Origin: Verrucomicrobiota bacterium
GTDB taxonomy: Bacteria; Verrucomicrobiota; Verrucomicrobiia; Opitutales; Oceanipulchritudinaceae
DNA: 28,627 bases
NCBI GenBank assembly: GCA_009908535.1
Contig: JAAAOD010000197.1
Location: 1 to 28,627 of the forward strand
Reading direction: 5' to 3'
This document shows positions 1-7,826 of the stretch, piece by piece. The notes below the pieces were generated by a model. That model was not told where the DNA came from and did not search any database. It saw only the letters and a program-made list of their open reading frames with translations. Each line of letters starts with the position of its first letter. The stretch's first letter is position 1. A program made the translations under genes and the position numbers.

Positions 1-1357
1 CCTCGATTTCTTCTTCCTCGCTCACGCGCAGGCCCATGACGGCCTTAACGGCGATACAGACGATGAAGGTCGTGACGAAGGCGAAGGCGGAGACGGAGAG
101 CGTCCCGATAATCTGCCAGAGGATGCTGTAGCCGCCGAAGATACCGGCTGCGACCGTTCCCCAGATACCGCAGACACCGTGGACGGAAATCGCCCCGACC
201 GGATCGTCGATCTTGATCTTGTCGAACATGAGAATGGAAAAGACCACGATCGCGCCGGCGATGCCGCCGACGAGGACGGCGGCCCAGGGACCCATCGAAT
301 CAGCCCCGGCCGTGATGCCGACCAAGCCCGCAAGAATGCCGTTCAGGGCCATGGAAAGGTCCGGCTTCTTAATCACCGTCCAGGAGACAAGGATCGAGAC
401 AAGAGCTCCGGAGGAGGCCGCGAGGGCGGTCGTCACAAAAACGAGGGAGACCAGCTCCGGATCGGCACTGAGGACGGAGCCACCATTGAACCCGAACCAG
501 CCGAGAAAGAGCAGAAAGACCCCGATCGCGGCTAGCGGCATGCTGTGGCCGAGGATGGGCTTGATCTTACCGCCGGAAAGGTACTTGCCGTGGCGCGGAC
601 CGAGGACGATCACCGCCGCCAAGGCGGCAAAGCCGCCGAAGGCGTGCACCAGCGAGGAACCGGCGAAGTCATAGAAGCCGTTGGCGTCGAGCCAGCCGCC
701 GCCCCACTTCCAGGAACCCGAAATCGGGTAAAGGAAGCCGACGACGATGGTGCCGACGACAATGAAGCTCAGCAGCTTGATGCGCTCGGCCACCGCACCG
801 GAGATAATGGTGGCGGCAGTCGCCGCGAACATCGCCTGGAAAATGAAGTCGGCCCAGCCCGTCATCGCGAGCCCGGTCCCCCCGTAGGCAAAGGTCGTTC
901 CCCCGTAATCCGCGGATAGCAAGGGGTTCCCAAAAGCAAAAAACCCGTTGAAGTCACCCGGATACATCGCGTTGAACCCGTAGGCCGCATAGGTCACGAT
1001 GCCCATGCTGATGATGAAGGTGTTCTTGAAGAGGATGTTCACCGTGTTCTTCGCCCGTGTCAGCCCGGCCTCCAGCGTGGCGAAGCCGAGGTGCATCACA
1101 AAGACGAGGCCGGCGGCGATCAGGGTCCACAGGTTCGACACCGTGAAGAAGTCGAAGGTGACGCCGTATTTCTCCTCGAGGGCGAGGTAGGCATCGTCCG
1201 GCGGCGGACCCGCCACCTCTTCGACAGCTTCCGCCGCCTCCGCGACAGCTTCCGCTGCTTCGGCAACATCTTGTCCGTGCACGGGTGTGAACGCGGCAAT
1301 CAGGAGAAGAGCACAAATTGGCAGTGCCCAACGTGTTTTCAGTAGTTTTTTCATCAT
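1..1357 (-). CDS. amt: Ammonium transporter (Amt family), 3' end cut by window edge
   Basis: Inner-membrane channel for ammonium/ammonia uptake. About 452 codons are visible and the frame stays open to the left edge, ending in the usual cytoplasmic tail (GLRVSEEEEIE). The product starts MMKKLLKTRW; either of two adjacent ATGs (1357 or 1354) could be used. It has a signal peptide ending near VHGQ, an Ala/Glu-rich linker, then the Amt core. Family marks seen are AMFAATAATIISGAVAERIK, the first pore histidine in SSLVHAFGG and the second in ISVHGVCGIWGT. The sequence resembles the cyanobacterial/eukaryote-like Amt type more than E. coli AmtB. No Shine-Dalgarno sequence is evident. A sigma-54 promoter match lies 63-78 bp upstream of the start, suggesting nitrogen-limitation control. 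A PII gene may follow beyond the edge, but this cannot be seen. Confidence 0.95.
   Translation of the reverse strand, partial: MMKKLLKTRWALPICALLLIAAFTPVHGQDVAEAAEAVAEAAEAVEEVAGPPPDDAYLALEEKYGVTFDFFTVSNLWTLIAAGLVFVMHLGFATLEAGLTRAKNTVNILFKNTFIISMGIVTYAAYGFNAMYPGDFNGFFAFGNPLLSADYGGTTFAYGGTGLAMTGWADFIFQAMFAATAATIISGAVAERIKLLSFIVVGTIVVGFLYPISGSWKWGGGWLDANGFYDFAGSSLVHAFGGFAALAAVIVLGPRHGKYLSGGKIKPILGHSMPLAAIGVFLLFLGWFGFNGGSVLSADPELVSLVFVTTALAASSGALVSILVSWTVIKKPDLSMALNGILAGLVGITAGADSMGPWAAVLVGGIAGAIVVFSILMFDKIKIDDPVGAISVHGVCGIWGTVAAGIFGGYSILWQIIGTLSVSAFAFVTTFIVCIAVKAVMGLRVSEEEEIE
1222..1263 (-). repeat. 21-bp tandem duplication inside amt
   Basis: Two adjacent 21-bp copies (1222-1242 and 1243-1263) share the first 13 bases and differ at three later positions. 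In the protein they encode a doubled heptad-like unit, VAEAAEA, between the signal peptide and the first transporter helix. The linker is predicted helical and acidic. Confidence 0.7.
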
Positions 1358-1419
1358 GGTTGTACGTCTTGGTTCTAAATGTGGTGTCCGATAGAAGTAC
1401 TGACTCCGGACCCGAAGAG

Positions 1420-1435
1420 AGCACAGGCCATGCCA
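1420..1435 (-). promoter_or_regulatory. Sigma-54 (-24/-12) promoter for amt
   Basis: Read on the minus strand the site is TGGCATGGCCTGTGCT. It has the invariant GG and GC dinucleotides exactly 10 nt apart and matches the sigma-54 consensus TGGCACG-N4-TTGCW at all but two of its defined positions. Transcription would start near 1410, giving a leader of about 50 nt before the amt ATG at 1357. Ammonium transporter genes are classic sigma-54/NtrC targets, so context and sequence agree. It has not been tested that this genome encodes RpoN. Confidence 0.65.
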
Positions 1436-1566
1436 AGACGTCGCATAAGGGAAACTCTTCACACTTCAGCGGATACGCAGCTTCCGCCTTCCCCTGCCAC
1501 TGCACAAAAAAGGCCAGCCCCCGGAACGAATCCGCAAGAAGAAGCTGGCAACGGATGTCGAGTCCA

Positions 1567-1583
1567 TCGACCTGACCGGTCGA
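1567..1583. promoter_or_regulatory. Inverted repeat, possible activator site upstream of amt
   Basis: TCGACC-TGACC-GGTCGA is a perfect 6-bp inverted repeat with a 5-bp spacer. It sits about 130-150 bp upstream of the sigma-54 -24 element, the usual distance for an enhancer-binding activator. It does not match the NtrC consensus of enteric bacteria. No T-tract follows on the minus strand, so it is not a good aspS terminator. Confidence 0.3.
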
Positions 1584-1609
1584 GGCTACCCGTGGGCCGG
1601 GGGGCGCCC

Positions 1610-3400
1610 TCAATCTTCCGGATCGACCGGCTCGATATGGAGGGGGCGCAGCTGCCGGGCGGTAACGGGACCGGGGGTGTCGTTCATGAGGTCCTGCCCG
1701 CGCTGGGTCTTCGGAAAGGCGATGACGTCGCGAATGTGGGAGCGCCCGGAAAGGAGGGCGGCGAGGCGGTCGAAGCCGACGGCGATACCGCCGTGCGGCG
1801 GAGCGCCGTAGCGAAAAGCCTTGAGCATGTAGCCGAAACGTTCCTCAACGAGATCAGCGGGAATCCTGAGAATGTCCCGGAACACCTTTTCCTGCAGGCT
1901 GGGCTGATGAATACGAATGGAACCGCCGGCGATTTCCATCCCGTTAAGGACGCAGTCGTAATGCTGGCCGCGCACCGCCCTGGGATCGCTCTCCAGCAAT
2001 TCGGCATCCTCGGGAACCGGCGCGGTGAAGGGATGGTGGGCGGCGACATGCCGACCCTCCTCCTCATCAAAAAGCATGAGCGGGAAGTCCACCACCCAGA
2101 GGAAATTCCATTGTTCGTCAGGTATGGCGAGGCGTCCGCGCGTCTTGAGCAGCCGGGAGGAATCGAGCCGGATGCGCCCGAGGATGGTACAGGCACGTTC
2201 CCATTCGCTGGCGGCGAAGAAGACGAGGTCTCCCGGCTCCATTCCGAGCCGCTCGCACAGCGCGGCTTTTTCCTCCTCGCTGAAAAATTTCAGGATAGGC
2301 GATTTCCAATCGCCCTCCGCCGTGACGCGGATAAAGGCGAGGCCCTTGGCCCCGAGGCTCTTGGCGGCGTTTTCAAGGTCGCGCATCTCGCCCTGGGTGG
2401 CATCGGCGAGGCCTTTGGCATTGAAGGCCTTGACCACGCCGCCGGAGGCGATCGTGGAGGCGAAGACCTTGAAGGAGCTCTCACGAAAGAGATCGGAGAA
2501 ATCCTGCAACTCGAGGCTGAAGCGTGTGTCCGGCTTGTCCACGCCGTAGCGGTTCATCGCTTCATGGTAGGACAAGCGCGGAAAGGGCAAGGGCAGCTCA
2601 ACGCCGAGAGTCTCCTTCCAGATCCGCGCCAGCATCCCCTCGATGAGGGCGTACATGTCCTCGCGTTCGATGAAGGACATTTCGAGGTCGATCTGGGTGA
2701 ACTCGGGCTGGCGGTCTGCGCGCAGGTCCTCGTCGCGGAAGCAGCGCGCGAGGGAATAGTAACGCTCCACTCCGGCGACCATGAGCATCTGCTTGTACTG
2801 CTGCGGGCTCTGCGCGAGGGCGTAGAACTTGCCGGGATTGAGGCGGCTGGGGACGAGAAATTCCCGCGCTCCTTCAGGGGTGCTTTTGAAAAGGTAGGGC
2901 GTCTCGATTTCAAGAAAGCCGTTTTCATCGAGGTAGTCCCGCGTCGCCTTGGCGGCCCGGTTGCGGAGGCGAAGGTTGCGGTACATTCCCGGGCGTCGCA
3001 GGTCGAGGTAACGGTACTGCAGTCGCAAGTCTTCGTTCACCTTTTCCGCGCGCTCATCTTCGAGCGGAAACGGAGGCGTTTCCGCGATATTATGGATAAC
3101 CAGCCGTTCCGCCGCGACCTCGATTTCCCCGGTGGCCATGCGCGGATTGACCTCGCTTTCGCCGCGCGAACGGACCGTGCCGGAAACCTCGATCACCGAC
3201 TCGGGACGCAGGTGATGAAGGTCCTCCTTGAAGGCGCTGTGACCGGGATCAAAGACAACCTGGGTAATGCCCTCGCGGTCGCGCAGATCGACAAATTGAA
3301 TGCCGCCGTGGTCGCGGACGGTATCGATCCAGCCCATCAGGGTGACCGGACTTCCCTCGTCCCGCTTTTGCAGTTGATTACAGGTGTGCGTGCGTTTCAT
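1610..3400 (-). CDS. aspS: Aspartyl-tRNA synthetase (bacterial type)
   Basis: Class II synthetase that charges tRNA with aspartate in the cytoplasm; 596 aa, the normal bacterial length. Order seen: N-terminal OB-fold anticodon-binding domain (about 1-110, with LRDREG), catalytic core with motif 2 at about 218-235 (RCFRDEDLRADRQPEFTQ), the bacterial GAD insertion (about 290-420), HHPFTAP, and motif 3 near the C-terminus (GGIAVGFDRLAALLSG). The ATG is preceded by a GAGGAC ribosome site. Residue 31 is His in VRDHGG, the residue linked in Pseudomonas to non-discriminating AspRS, so it may also charge tRNA-Asn. It lies 77 bp downstream of the beta-propeller gene on the same strand. Confidence 0.97.
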   Translation of the reverse strand: MKRTHTCNQLQKRDEGSPVTLMGWIDTVRDHGGIQFVDLRDREGITQVVFDPGHSAFKEDLHHLRPESVIEVSGTVRSRGESEVNPRMATGEIEVAAERLVIHNIAETPPFPLEDERAEKVNEDLRLQYRYLDLRRPGMYRNLRLRNRAAKATRDYLDENGFLEIETPYLFKSTPEGAREFLVPSRLNPGKFYALAQSPQQYKQMLMVAGVERYYSLARCFRDEDLRADRQPEFTQIDLEMSFIEREDMYALIEGMLARIWKETLGVELPLPFPRLSYHEAMNRYGVDKPDTRFSLELQDFSDLFRESSFKVFASTIASGGVVKAFNAKGLADATQGEMRDLENAAKSLGAKGLAFIRVTAEGDWKSPILKFFSEEEKAALCERLGMEPGDLVFFAASEWERACTILGRIRLDSSRLLKTRGRLAIPDEQWNFLWVVDFPLMLFDEEEGRHVAAHHPFTAPVPEDAELLESDPRAVRGQHYDCVLNGMEIAGGSIRIHQPSLQEKVFRDILRIPADLVEERFGYMLKAFRYGAPPHGGIAVGFDRLAALLSGRSHIRDVIAFPKTQRGQDLMNDTPGPVTARQLRPLHIEPVDPED

Positions 3401-3477
3401 GGCCGTCCTCGCAAAAGGATGAAACGCCCGACCTTGGAAGAATTGTCCTGCGGGGCAAGGATTTATACCGGACTCCC

Positions 3478-5655
3478 TCAGGGAACCCGCAGGGCCTCGT
3501 TTCCGCTCTCGTCAATCGCCCGGATCCGCAGTTCATCATTGTCCGGACCCGCCTTGGCCGGGAGGGGGATGCGGAAGCTTTCCCGCAGGCGGTCGTAAAG
3601 GCCATCCTCGGGAAGAACAGGGCGCAGGGGACCGCCCGCAAAGCCGACCTCGACCGCCTCGATCACACTGAATTCATCCTCCACGACGAAGGTAAGGAGC
3701 TCCCCCTGCCCCCGGACCTGGACCTCGACGATCGCAGGCGCAAGATGGTCGATCAGAAAGTCCTCGCTGAAGCCATGGCCGGCGGCGGTGCCGTTCTCGG
3801 CCCAATGATCCCGGGCCACCACTTCCAGTTGAAAGACCCCTTCCTCGAAGCCGTCCGTGGCAAGGACCCAGAAAGGATCTTCATGGTCTCTTTCCAGAAG
3901 GAGCCGCCGATCAGTTTGCTGGTCATGCAGGTAAAGATCGAAAACGAGAGGGTCCCCGTTGGGATCCCGGGCTCTCCAGAAAAAGCTGCGCTTTCCCTTT
4001 CCCAGCTTGCGCAGAAACTGCAACCGCTCCGCGCCTTTCCCCTCCAGTTTGCTCAGATCCTCCTCCCGGAAGAGGGAATCATAGCCGAACCCGCGACCGT
4101 TGGCGGGTGTCCGCCGGGCCTCGACCGCGTAGGGAAGACTGATCACCTTCGAGACGACGGGAACTTCGTTGGGAAGCTGGACGAAAAGGCGGCTCCGCCG
4201 GAGGGCGTCCTCCGGGGTCGTCTCCGTCAGGGTGACGCGGTATTGCAGGTAACGGGCAGCGCCGGTTTCCATATCGGCCCGGAAAAAGCCTGCGCTGCGG
4301 CTGCCTTCAAGGGCCTCCCAATGGCTCCAGGTAGCATCCGGAGCGGGGCTGTTTCCGGACCGTGTCTCCACAGCCAGTTCGGGAGCGCCCTCGACCAGCA
4401 ATTCCAACGTCCCCCATCGCACCGGTTGGGTGGCATCGTGGATGCGCGAGGTGAAGACGCCCTTCTCCGTCGCCGGGCCCCCGAAGCGGTGGACGGTCGC
4501 GGGCTGGGAGGAGAGCATGAATACACTTCCCTCTCTTGCTGGATCCGCGACGATGCGCAGGACATCGCCTCCGTCCGGCAGGTCGACGACCCGGCTCCAC
4601 CGGTTCCGGCTGCTTACCGCGAAAAGCGCGCCTCCGCTGTCCGCACCCACGAGTTTGACGCCGCCGCCGAAGATCGCGAGCGAGGAGCCGCCGGCCTCCG
4701 GCACCTCCCAGACCGGGAGGACAAATCCGTCGTTGTTTTTCCGATACAAACGTGTCCGCGACGTCGGGCCGCTCTTCTCCTGACGGGTCTCCTTTCCCCC
4801 GGCCTGGGCCTCCCGCATCATGCGCTGGAAGGCTTCCTCGGGGCTTTCCTCGGAGGCCTGCAGGCCGGAGCCTCCTTTTGCCTCATACCCGAGGATCCAG
4901 AGAAGCCCTTCGCTGTCCAGGGCAAGGCCCCGCACTTCCGATTCCGGCAGGCTGAGGAGGCTCTCCGCCGAGCCGTCGGCCTCTACCCGGTAAACGCTGC
5001 CGCTGGGATTGCCGCCGAGGAAGTGGGCACCTTCGGCGTAAAGGTGGGCCTGGAGGTGGTCTTCCCGCGCGGTGAAAACCTCCTCCGCCTCGCCACTTGC
5101 CGGATCGATCCGGTACAGGGCAGCCGGCAGGCCCGTCGCCGCCCAGAGGCTTTCCTCTGCCCAGGCGAGGTTCCAGATATAATCCACGGGGAGCCGGGCA
5201 AAGGCCTCCGGCTTGTCCGCCCCGGCCGCCAACCGGTAAATCCGCCCATCCGGGGAAGTGCCAAGATAGACCGTTCCCGTGTCATCCCGGGCGAGCCCGT
5301 TGCCAAGAACGGCGCCCGACGTAAAGACCTCCTCCGTTGCTCCCTCCGCGTCCATGTGCAGGAGACTGACTTCACTCCCTGCGGAGATCCAGAGGCCGCC
5401 CTCGCCGTCGGGAACGGCGGCCCAGAGCACGCCCGCCTCAAGGTCGGTCAGCTTTTGCAGCCGCGGAGAGGTTTCCAGCTTGCCGCGCACGCTCAGGGAG
5501 AGCCTTTCCCGTTCGCCAGCGGCGAAATCAGCATATTGGACGTCGCCGACAATATGAGTCTGCTGGCAGAAAACGGTCGTCGGGATGCCCGGAAAAAGCG
5601 CGGCGATGAGAAGGACCCCGAACAGGGAGAAGAAGGGAGGGAGGATTCGTTTCAT
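3478..5655 (-). CDS. Secreted beta-propeller-like protein, function unknown
   Basis: 725 aa from the ATG at 5655. I prefer this start because it begins a signal peptide (MKRILPPFFSLFGVLLIAAL) and overlaps the stop of the upstream peptidase gene by 4 bp (ATGA). An in-frame ATG 30 bases upstream would bury the signal. Residues about 60-430 show repeated blade-like units such as GLWISAGS, TVYLGTSPDGRIYRLAA and SLWAATGLPAALYRID, consistent with a WD40/NHL/SMP30-like propeller. A Glu/Lys-rich loop follows near residue 290. The C-terminal third looks like beta-sandwich domains (FFWRARDPNGDPLVFDLYL). No catalytic motif is recognised. Its coupling to the S55 peptidase gene suggests a joint extracytoplasmic role, perhaps as partner or substrate-recognition protein; that is inference. 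Confidence 0.85.
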   Translation of the reverse strand: MKRILPPFFSLFGVLLIAALFPGIPTTVFCQQTHIVGDVQYADFAAGERERLSLSVRGKLETSPRLQKLTDLEAGVLWAAVPDGEGGLWISAGSEVSLLHMDAEGATEEVFTSGAVLGNGLARDDTGTVYLGTSPDGRIYRLAAGADKPEAFARLPVDYIWNLAWAEESLWAATGLPAALYRIDPASGEAEEVFTAREDHLQAHLYAEGAHFLGGNPSGSVYRVEADGSAESLLSLPESEVRGLALDSEGLLWILGYEAKGGSGLQASEESPEEAFQRMMREAQAGGKETRQEKSGPTSRTRLYRKNNDGFVLPVWEVPEAGGSSLAIFGGGVKLVGADSGGALFAVSSRNRWSRVVDLPDGGDVLRIVADPAREGSVFMLSSQPATVHRFGGPATEKGVFTSRIHDATQPVRWGTLELLVEGAPELAVETRSGNSPAPDATWSHWEALEGSRSAGFFRADMETGAARYLQYRVTLTETTPEDALRRSRLFVQLPNEVPVVSKVISLPYAVEARRTPANGRGFGYDSLFREEDLSKLEGKGAERLQFLRKLGKGKRSFFWRARDPNGDPLVFDLYLHDQQTDRRLLLERDHEDPFWVLATDGFEEGVFQLEVVARDHWAENGTAAGHGFSEDFLIDHLAPAIVEVQVRGQGELLTFVVEDEFSVIEAVEVGFAGGPLRPVLPEDGLYDRLRESFRIPLPAKAGPDNDELRIRAIDESGNEALRVP

Positions 5656-7364
5656 TGAAATTTGACCGGAAGAGGTGTACGCCAACTGCCGGTGATCAGG
5701 GCGGAAGTACGGCGATGACGCTCGGCGAGGACCCTCCGTCCGTCCGCCGGTTCGGCAAGCCCGCTGGTTCGAAGCTGGCGGGCCACCGAGGTGGGCAGGC
5801 CGGGCAGCGAACGGCCACGGGAGGTAAAATCGGTGGAGCGGCGCACGAGGAGAAGACTGATCCCGTTCGCCGGCCTGGTTTCCGCCCAGCGATCGAGGAG
5901 TTCCGGTGGCGGCAGGTCTCCGCGCGGCATGGTTTTCATCAGGCGTGCCCGCTCCTCCGCGTCGGCGACTACCAGTTCGAGGCGACTGTCCTTGGGCAGG
6001 TTCTCCGGAATGGTCAGGACAAGATGCTCACGGGAAGGCGATCCCTCCTTGTCACGGAGCTCCACGACGGCTTCCACAGTATCCCCGGGCCGGTACTCGG
6101 ACCGGTTGGTCCGGACGGTCTCGACGCGCCGGACATGCTGTCCGGGCGTCGCCGCAACCTCGATGTGCAGACTTTCCAGAGCGCGGTTTCCCCATGGATT
6201 GTCAAGGATCGTGGAAAGCCGCTCCATCATGCCGAAAGCCACGCGCCCATGCGCGTTGGACCCGGTCGCGGCCAGCTCCACCTTGCGGGGCGCAAGACCC
6301 TCAATCCCGATCTCGGCCTCCACAAGGAAGGTGCTTTCCCGTTCCGCGCTCAGGGACTGCCCAAGGGCCTCCGCGACCACCGTGGCAACCAGCAAGGGAG
6401 TTAACCGGGAATCGCGGAAGGCCTCCGCCCGGTATACCCGGCGGGTAGATCCCGAGGGCTGCAGGGCAAGGGAGATTTCGCTCATCGCCGGGACCTCCCC
6501 GAGAAGGCCCGCCACGCCGGTCGTGCGGTCGGCGTACAGTGTGCCCACCGGCTCTCCGGGATTGGAGAATTTGAAGGAAATGCGCAGGTTTCGAACGATG
6601 GTGAGGATCTCGGCACCTCCGAAGGGAACCTCCATTTCGCCCCAGTGCAGAAAGGGGTGGCCGAACCCGAGGAGACGGTCCCCTTCCCGGTGCGTCACCG
6701 TTCCCGTCGCCGCCATGGAAAAATCGCCTTTCAGGAGGATGGCCGCCATGGCCGATCCCGGTTCGAGGTCACCGGGGGCCGGCGCCGTGCCGGAACCGCC
6801 CCCTCCGGACATCGGTTGCAGCCCAAAGCGGGCGAATTCTTCCCGGAACAAATCGAGGGTCGTTCCGGAAATCCCGGCAGCGAGCAGAGGCGTGGGCAGG
6901 GGCCGCAAGGGAGCCTCCTCGGAAAAGGCCGGGCCGGTCTGCCCGGTTCCGTTCTCCTCCAGCAGACCGAGCATGTGCTCGATCGGCGTAATACCGATGA
7001 TGGCCTGTTCCTTCGGCCAGATATAGCCGAAGGCGTAGGCCCCGACGAGGCGACCGTCGATGTAGACCGGGCTGCCGCTCATTCCCGCGACCGGTCCGCT
7101 GCGAATGTGTTCCGCGTCAAGGGCTTTGGCCAGGATGGCGTCCTTTCCCGGTCCAAGGTAGTTCGGGACTTTTCCGATGATTTCCAGCTGAAAGGTCCGC
7201 AGCTCGTTGCCCTCCGCCACGGTGCGCCATTCCCCGCGTTGCCCTGCCTCCACCTCCTCCAGCGGGAAAAACCGGCTGTCGGCCCGGCCGATGGAAAATG
7301 AAAACAACCACCCCGAAAACAGAAACAGACAAATTAAACACCTTTTGCTGACCACTAACCGCAC
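5652..7364 (-). CDS. SpoIVB-type peptidase S55 domain protein, secreted
   Basis: 570 aa from a GTG at 7364, chosen because AAAGGGG lies 6 nt upstream and the product then opens with a signal peptide (RLVVSKRCLICLFLFSGWL). An in-frame ATG at 7427 has no ribosome site. The S55 marks are clear: GPVAGMSGSPVYIDG with the presumed nucleophile Ser96, an Asp at 83 spaced as in SpoIVB, and GDRLLGFGHPFLHWG with His236. The serine block precedes the histidine block, the reverse of Bacillus SpoIVB. A further beta-rich region follows from about residue 330. The stop overlaps the start of the propeller gene by 4 bp. Substrate is unknown; sporulation is not implied, and a role in envelope protein processing is only a guess. 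Confidence 0.88.
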   Translation of the reverse strand: MRLVVSKRCLICLFLFSGWLFSFSIGRADSRFFPLEEVEAGQRGEWRTVAEGNELRTFQLEIIGKVPNYLGPGKDAILAKALDAEHIRSGPVAGMSGSPVYIDGRLVGAYAFGYIWPKEQAIIGITPIEHMLGLLEENGTGQTGPAFSEEAPLRPLPTPLLAAGISGTTLDLFREEFARFGLQPMSGGGGSGTAPAPGDLEPGSAMAAILLKGDFSMAATGTVTHREGDRLLGFGHPFLHWGEMEVPFGGAEILTIVRNLRISFKFSNPGEPVGTLYADRTTGVAGLLGEVPAMSEISLALQPSGSTRRVYRAEAFRDSRLTPLLVATVVAEALGQSLSAERESTFLVEAEIGIEGLAPRKVELAATGSNAHGRVAFGMMERLSTILDNPWGNRALESLHIEVAATPGQHVRRVETVRTNRSEYRPGDTVEAVVELRDKEGSPSREHLVLTIPENLPKDSRLELVVADAEERARLMKTMPRGDLPPPELLDRWAETRPANGISLLLVRRSTDFTSRGRSLPGLPTSVARQLRTSGLAEPADGRRVLAERHRRTSALITGSWRTPLPVKFQ

Positions 7365-7457
7365 CGAAACCCCTTTCCCGGCAAATTCAAGCACGGAGCT
7401 CCGTAGAGGCCGCAGTTTCGTCCACATCAGTAAAAATGCCGGGGACCGCCGCCGCGA

Positions 7458-7485
7458 TTGACCGCCCGCGGGTTTTGGCTACCCT
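7458..7485 (+). promoter_or_regulatory. Possible promoter, lipoprotein gene
   Basis: TTGACC (7458-7463), a 16-nt spacer and TACCCT (7480-7485). The -35 part is good, the -10 part poor. The predicted start of transcription falls within a few bases of the ATG at 7494, so the message could be leaderless. The same GATTGACCG string occurs upstream of two other plus-strand genes. Confidence 0.35.
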
Positions 7486-7493
7486 TCTTTTCC

Positions 7494-7826
7494 ATGCAGA
7501 CCGATGTTCCCGCGTTTTCCAGCCACCGCCGACGCAGCCTCTGGTCGGTTCCCCTCGCCTGTCTGGTCCTCATCCTCGGCGGTTGCGCGACCGGCGGCGA
7601 TTCGCCCACCACCGCGCTTGTCCGCGGGGAAATCACCGCGGATGAGTACCTCGACGCGATCAAAGAAGCCAATGAGGAGGATCGCGCCAATGCCCAGTTC
7701 GAGTTCAACAAGGAACCCACCCGCGCCTACAATACGAAAACGGGACAATTCGAATACGTCCCTGAAGACACGACCCAGTCCTGGAATGAGGAAACCCAGC
7801 GTTGGGAATTCACCCCGGTCGAGTAG
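7494..7826 (+). CDS. Small putative lipoprotein, function unknown
   Basis: 110 aa from the ATG at 7494; a TTG at 7458 is possible but would add residues before the signal. A basic N-terminus (SSHRRRSLWS) is followed by a hydrophobic stretch and the lipobox LILGGC, so it should be lipidated and exported. The mature part is short, acidic and hydrophilic, rich in Glu, Thr and Trp, with ITADEYLDAIKEANEEDR and a repeated aromatic pattern (GQFEYVPEDT, QRWEFTPVE). No ribosome site is visible. I do not recognise a family. It overlaps the start of the methyltransferase gene by about 41 bp. Confidence 0.75.
   Translation: MQTDVPAFSSHRRRSLWSVPLACLVLILGGCATGGDSPTTALVRGEITADEYLDAIKEANEEDRANAQFEFNKEPTRAYNTKTGQFEYVPEDTTQSWNEETQRWEFTPVE

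Noticed and set aside
1480..1520. Enteric-type NtrC site (TGCAC half) upstream of amt
   Set aside because: Only one half-site (TGCAC near 1501) is present; no matching GTGCA at the right spacing.
1590..1612. GC-rich GGGCGCCC-type stem just after aspS as a terminator
   Set aside because: Only a short stem can form and no T-tract follows on the minus strand.
1379..3598. Long plus-strand open frame antisense to aspS
   Set aside because: It is the GC-rich shadow of aspS. The minus-strand protein has all synthetase motifs; the plus-strand translation has none.
3745..5658. 637-codon plus-strand open frame opposite the propeller gene
   Set aside because: No recognisable domain, no ribosome site, and biased composition expected of an antisense frame in high-GC DNA.
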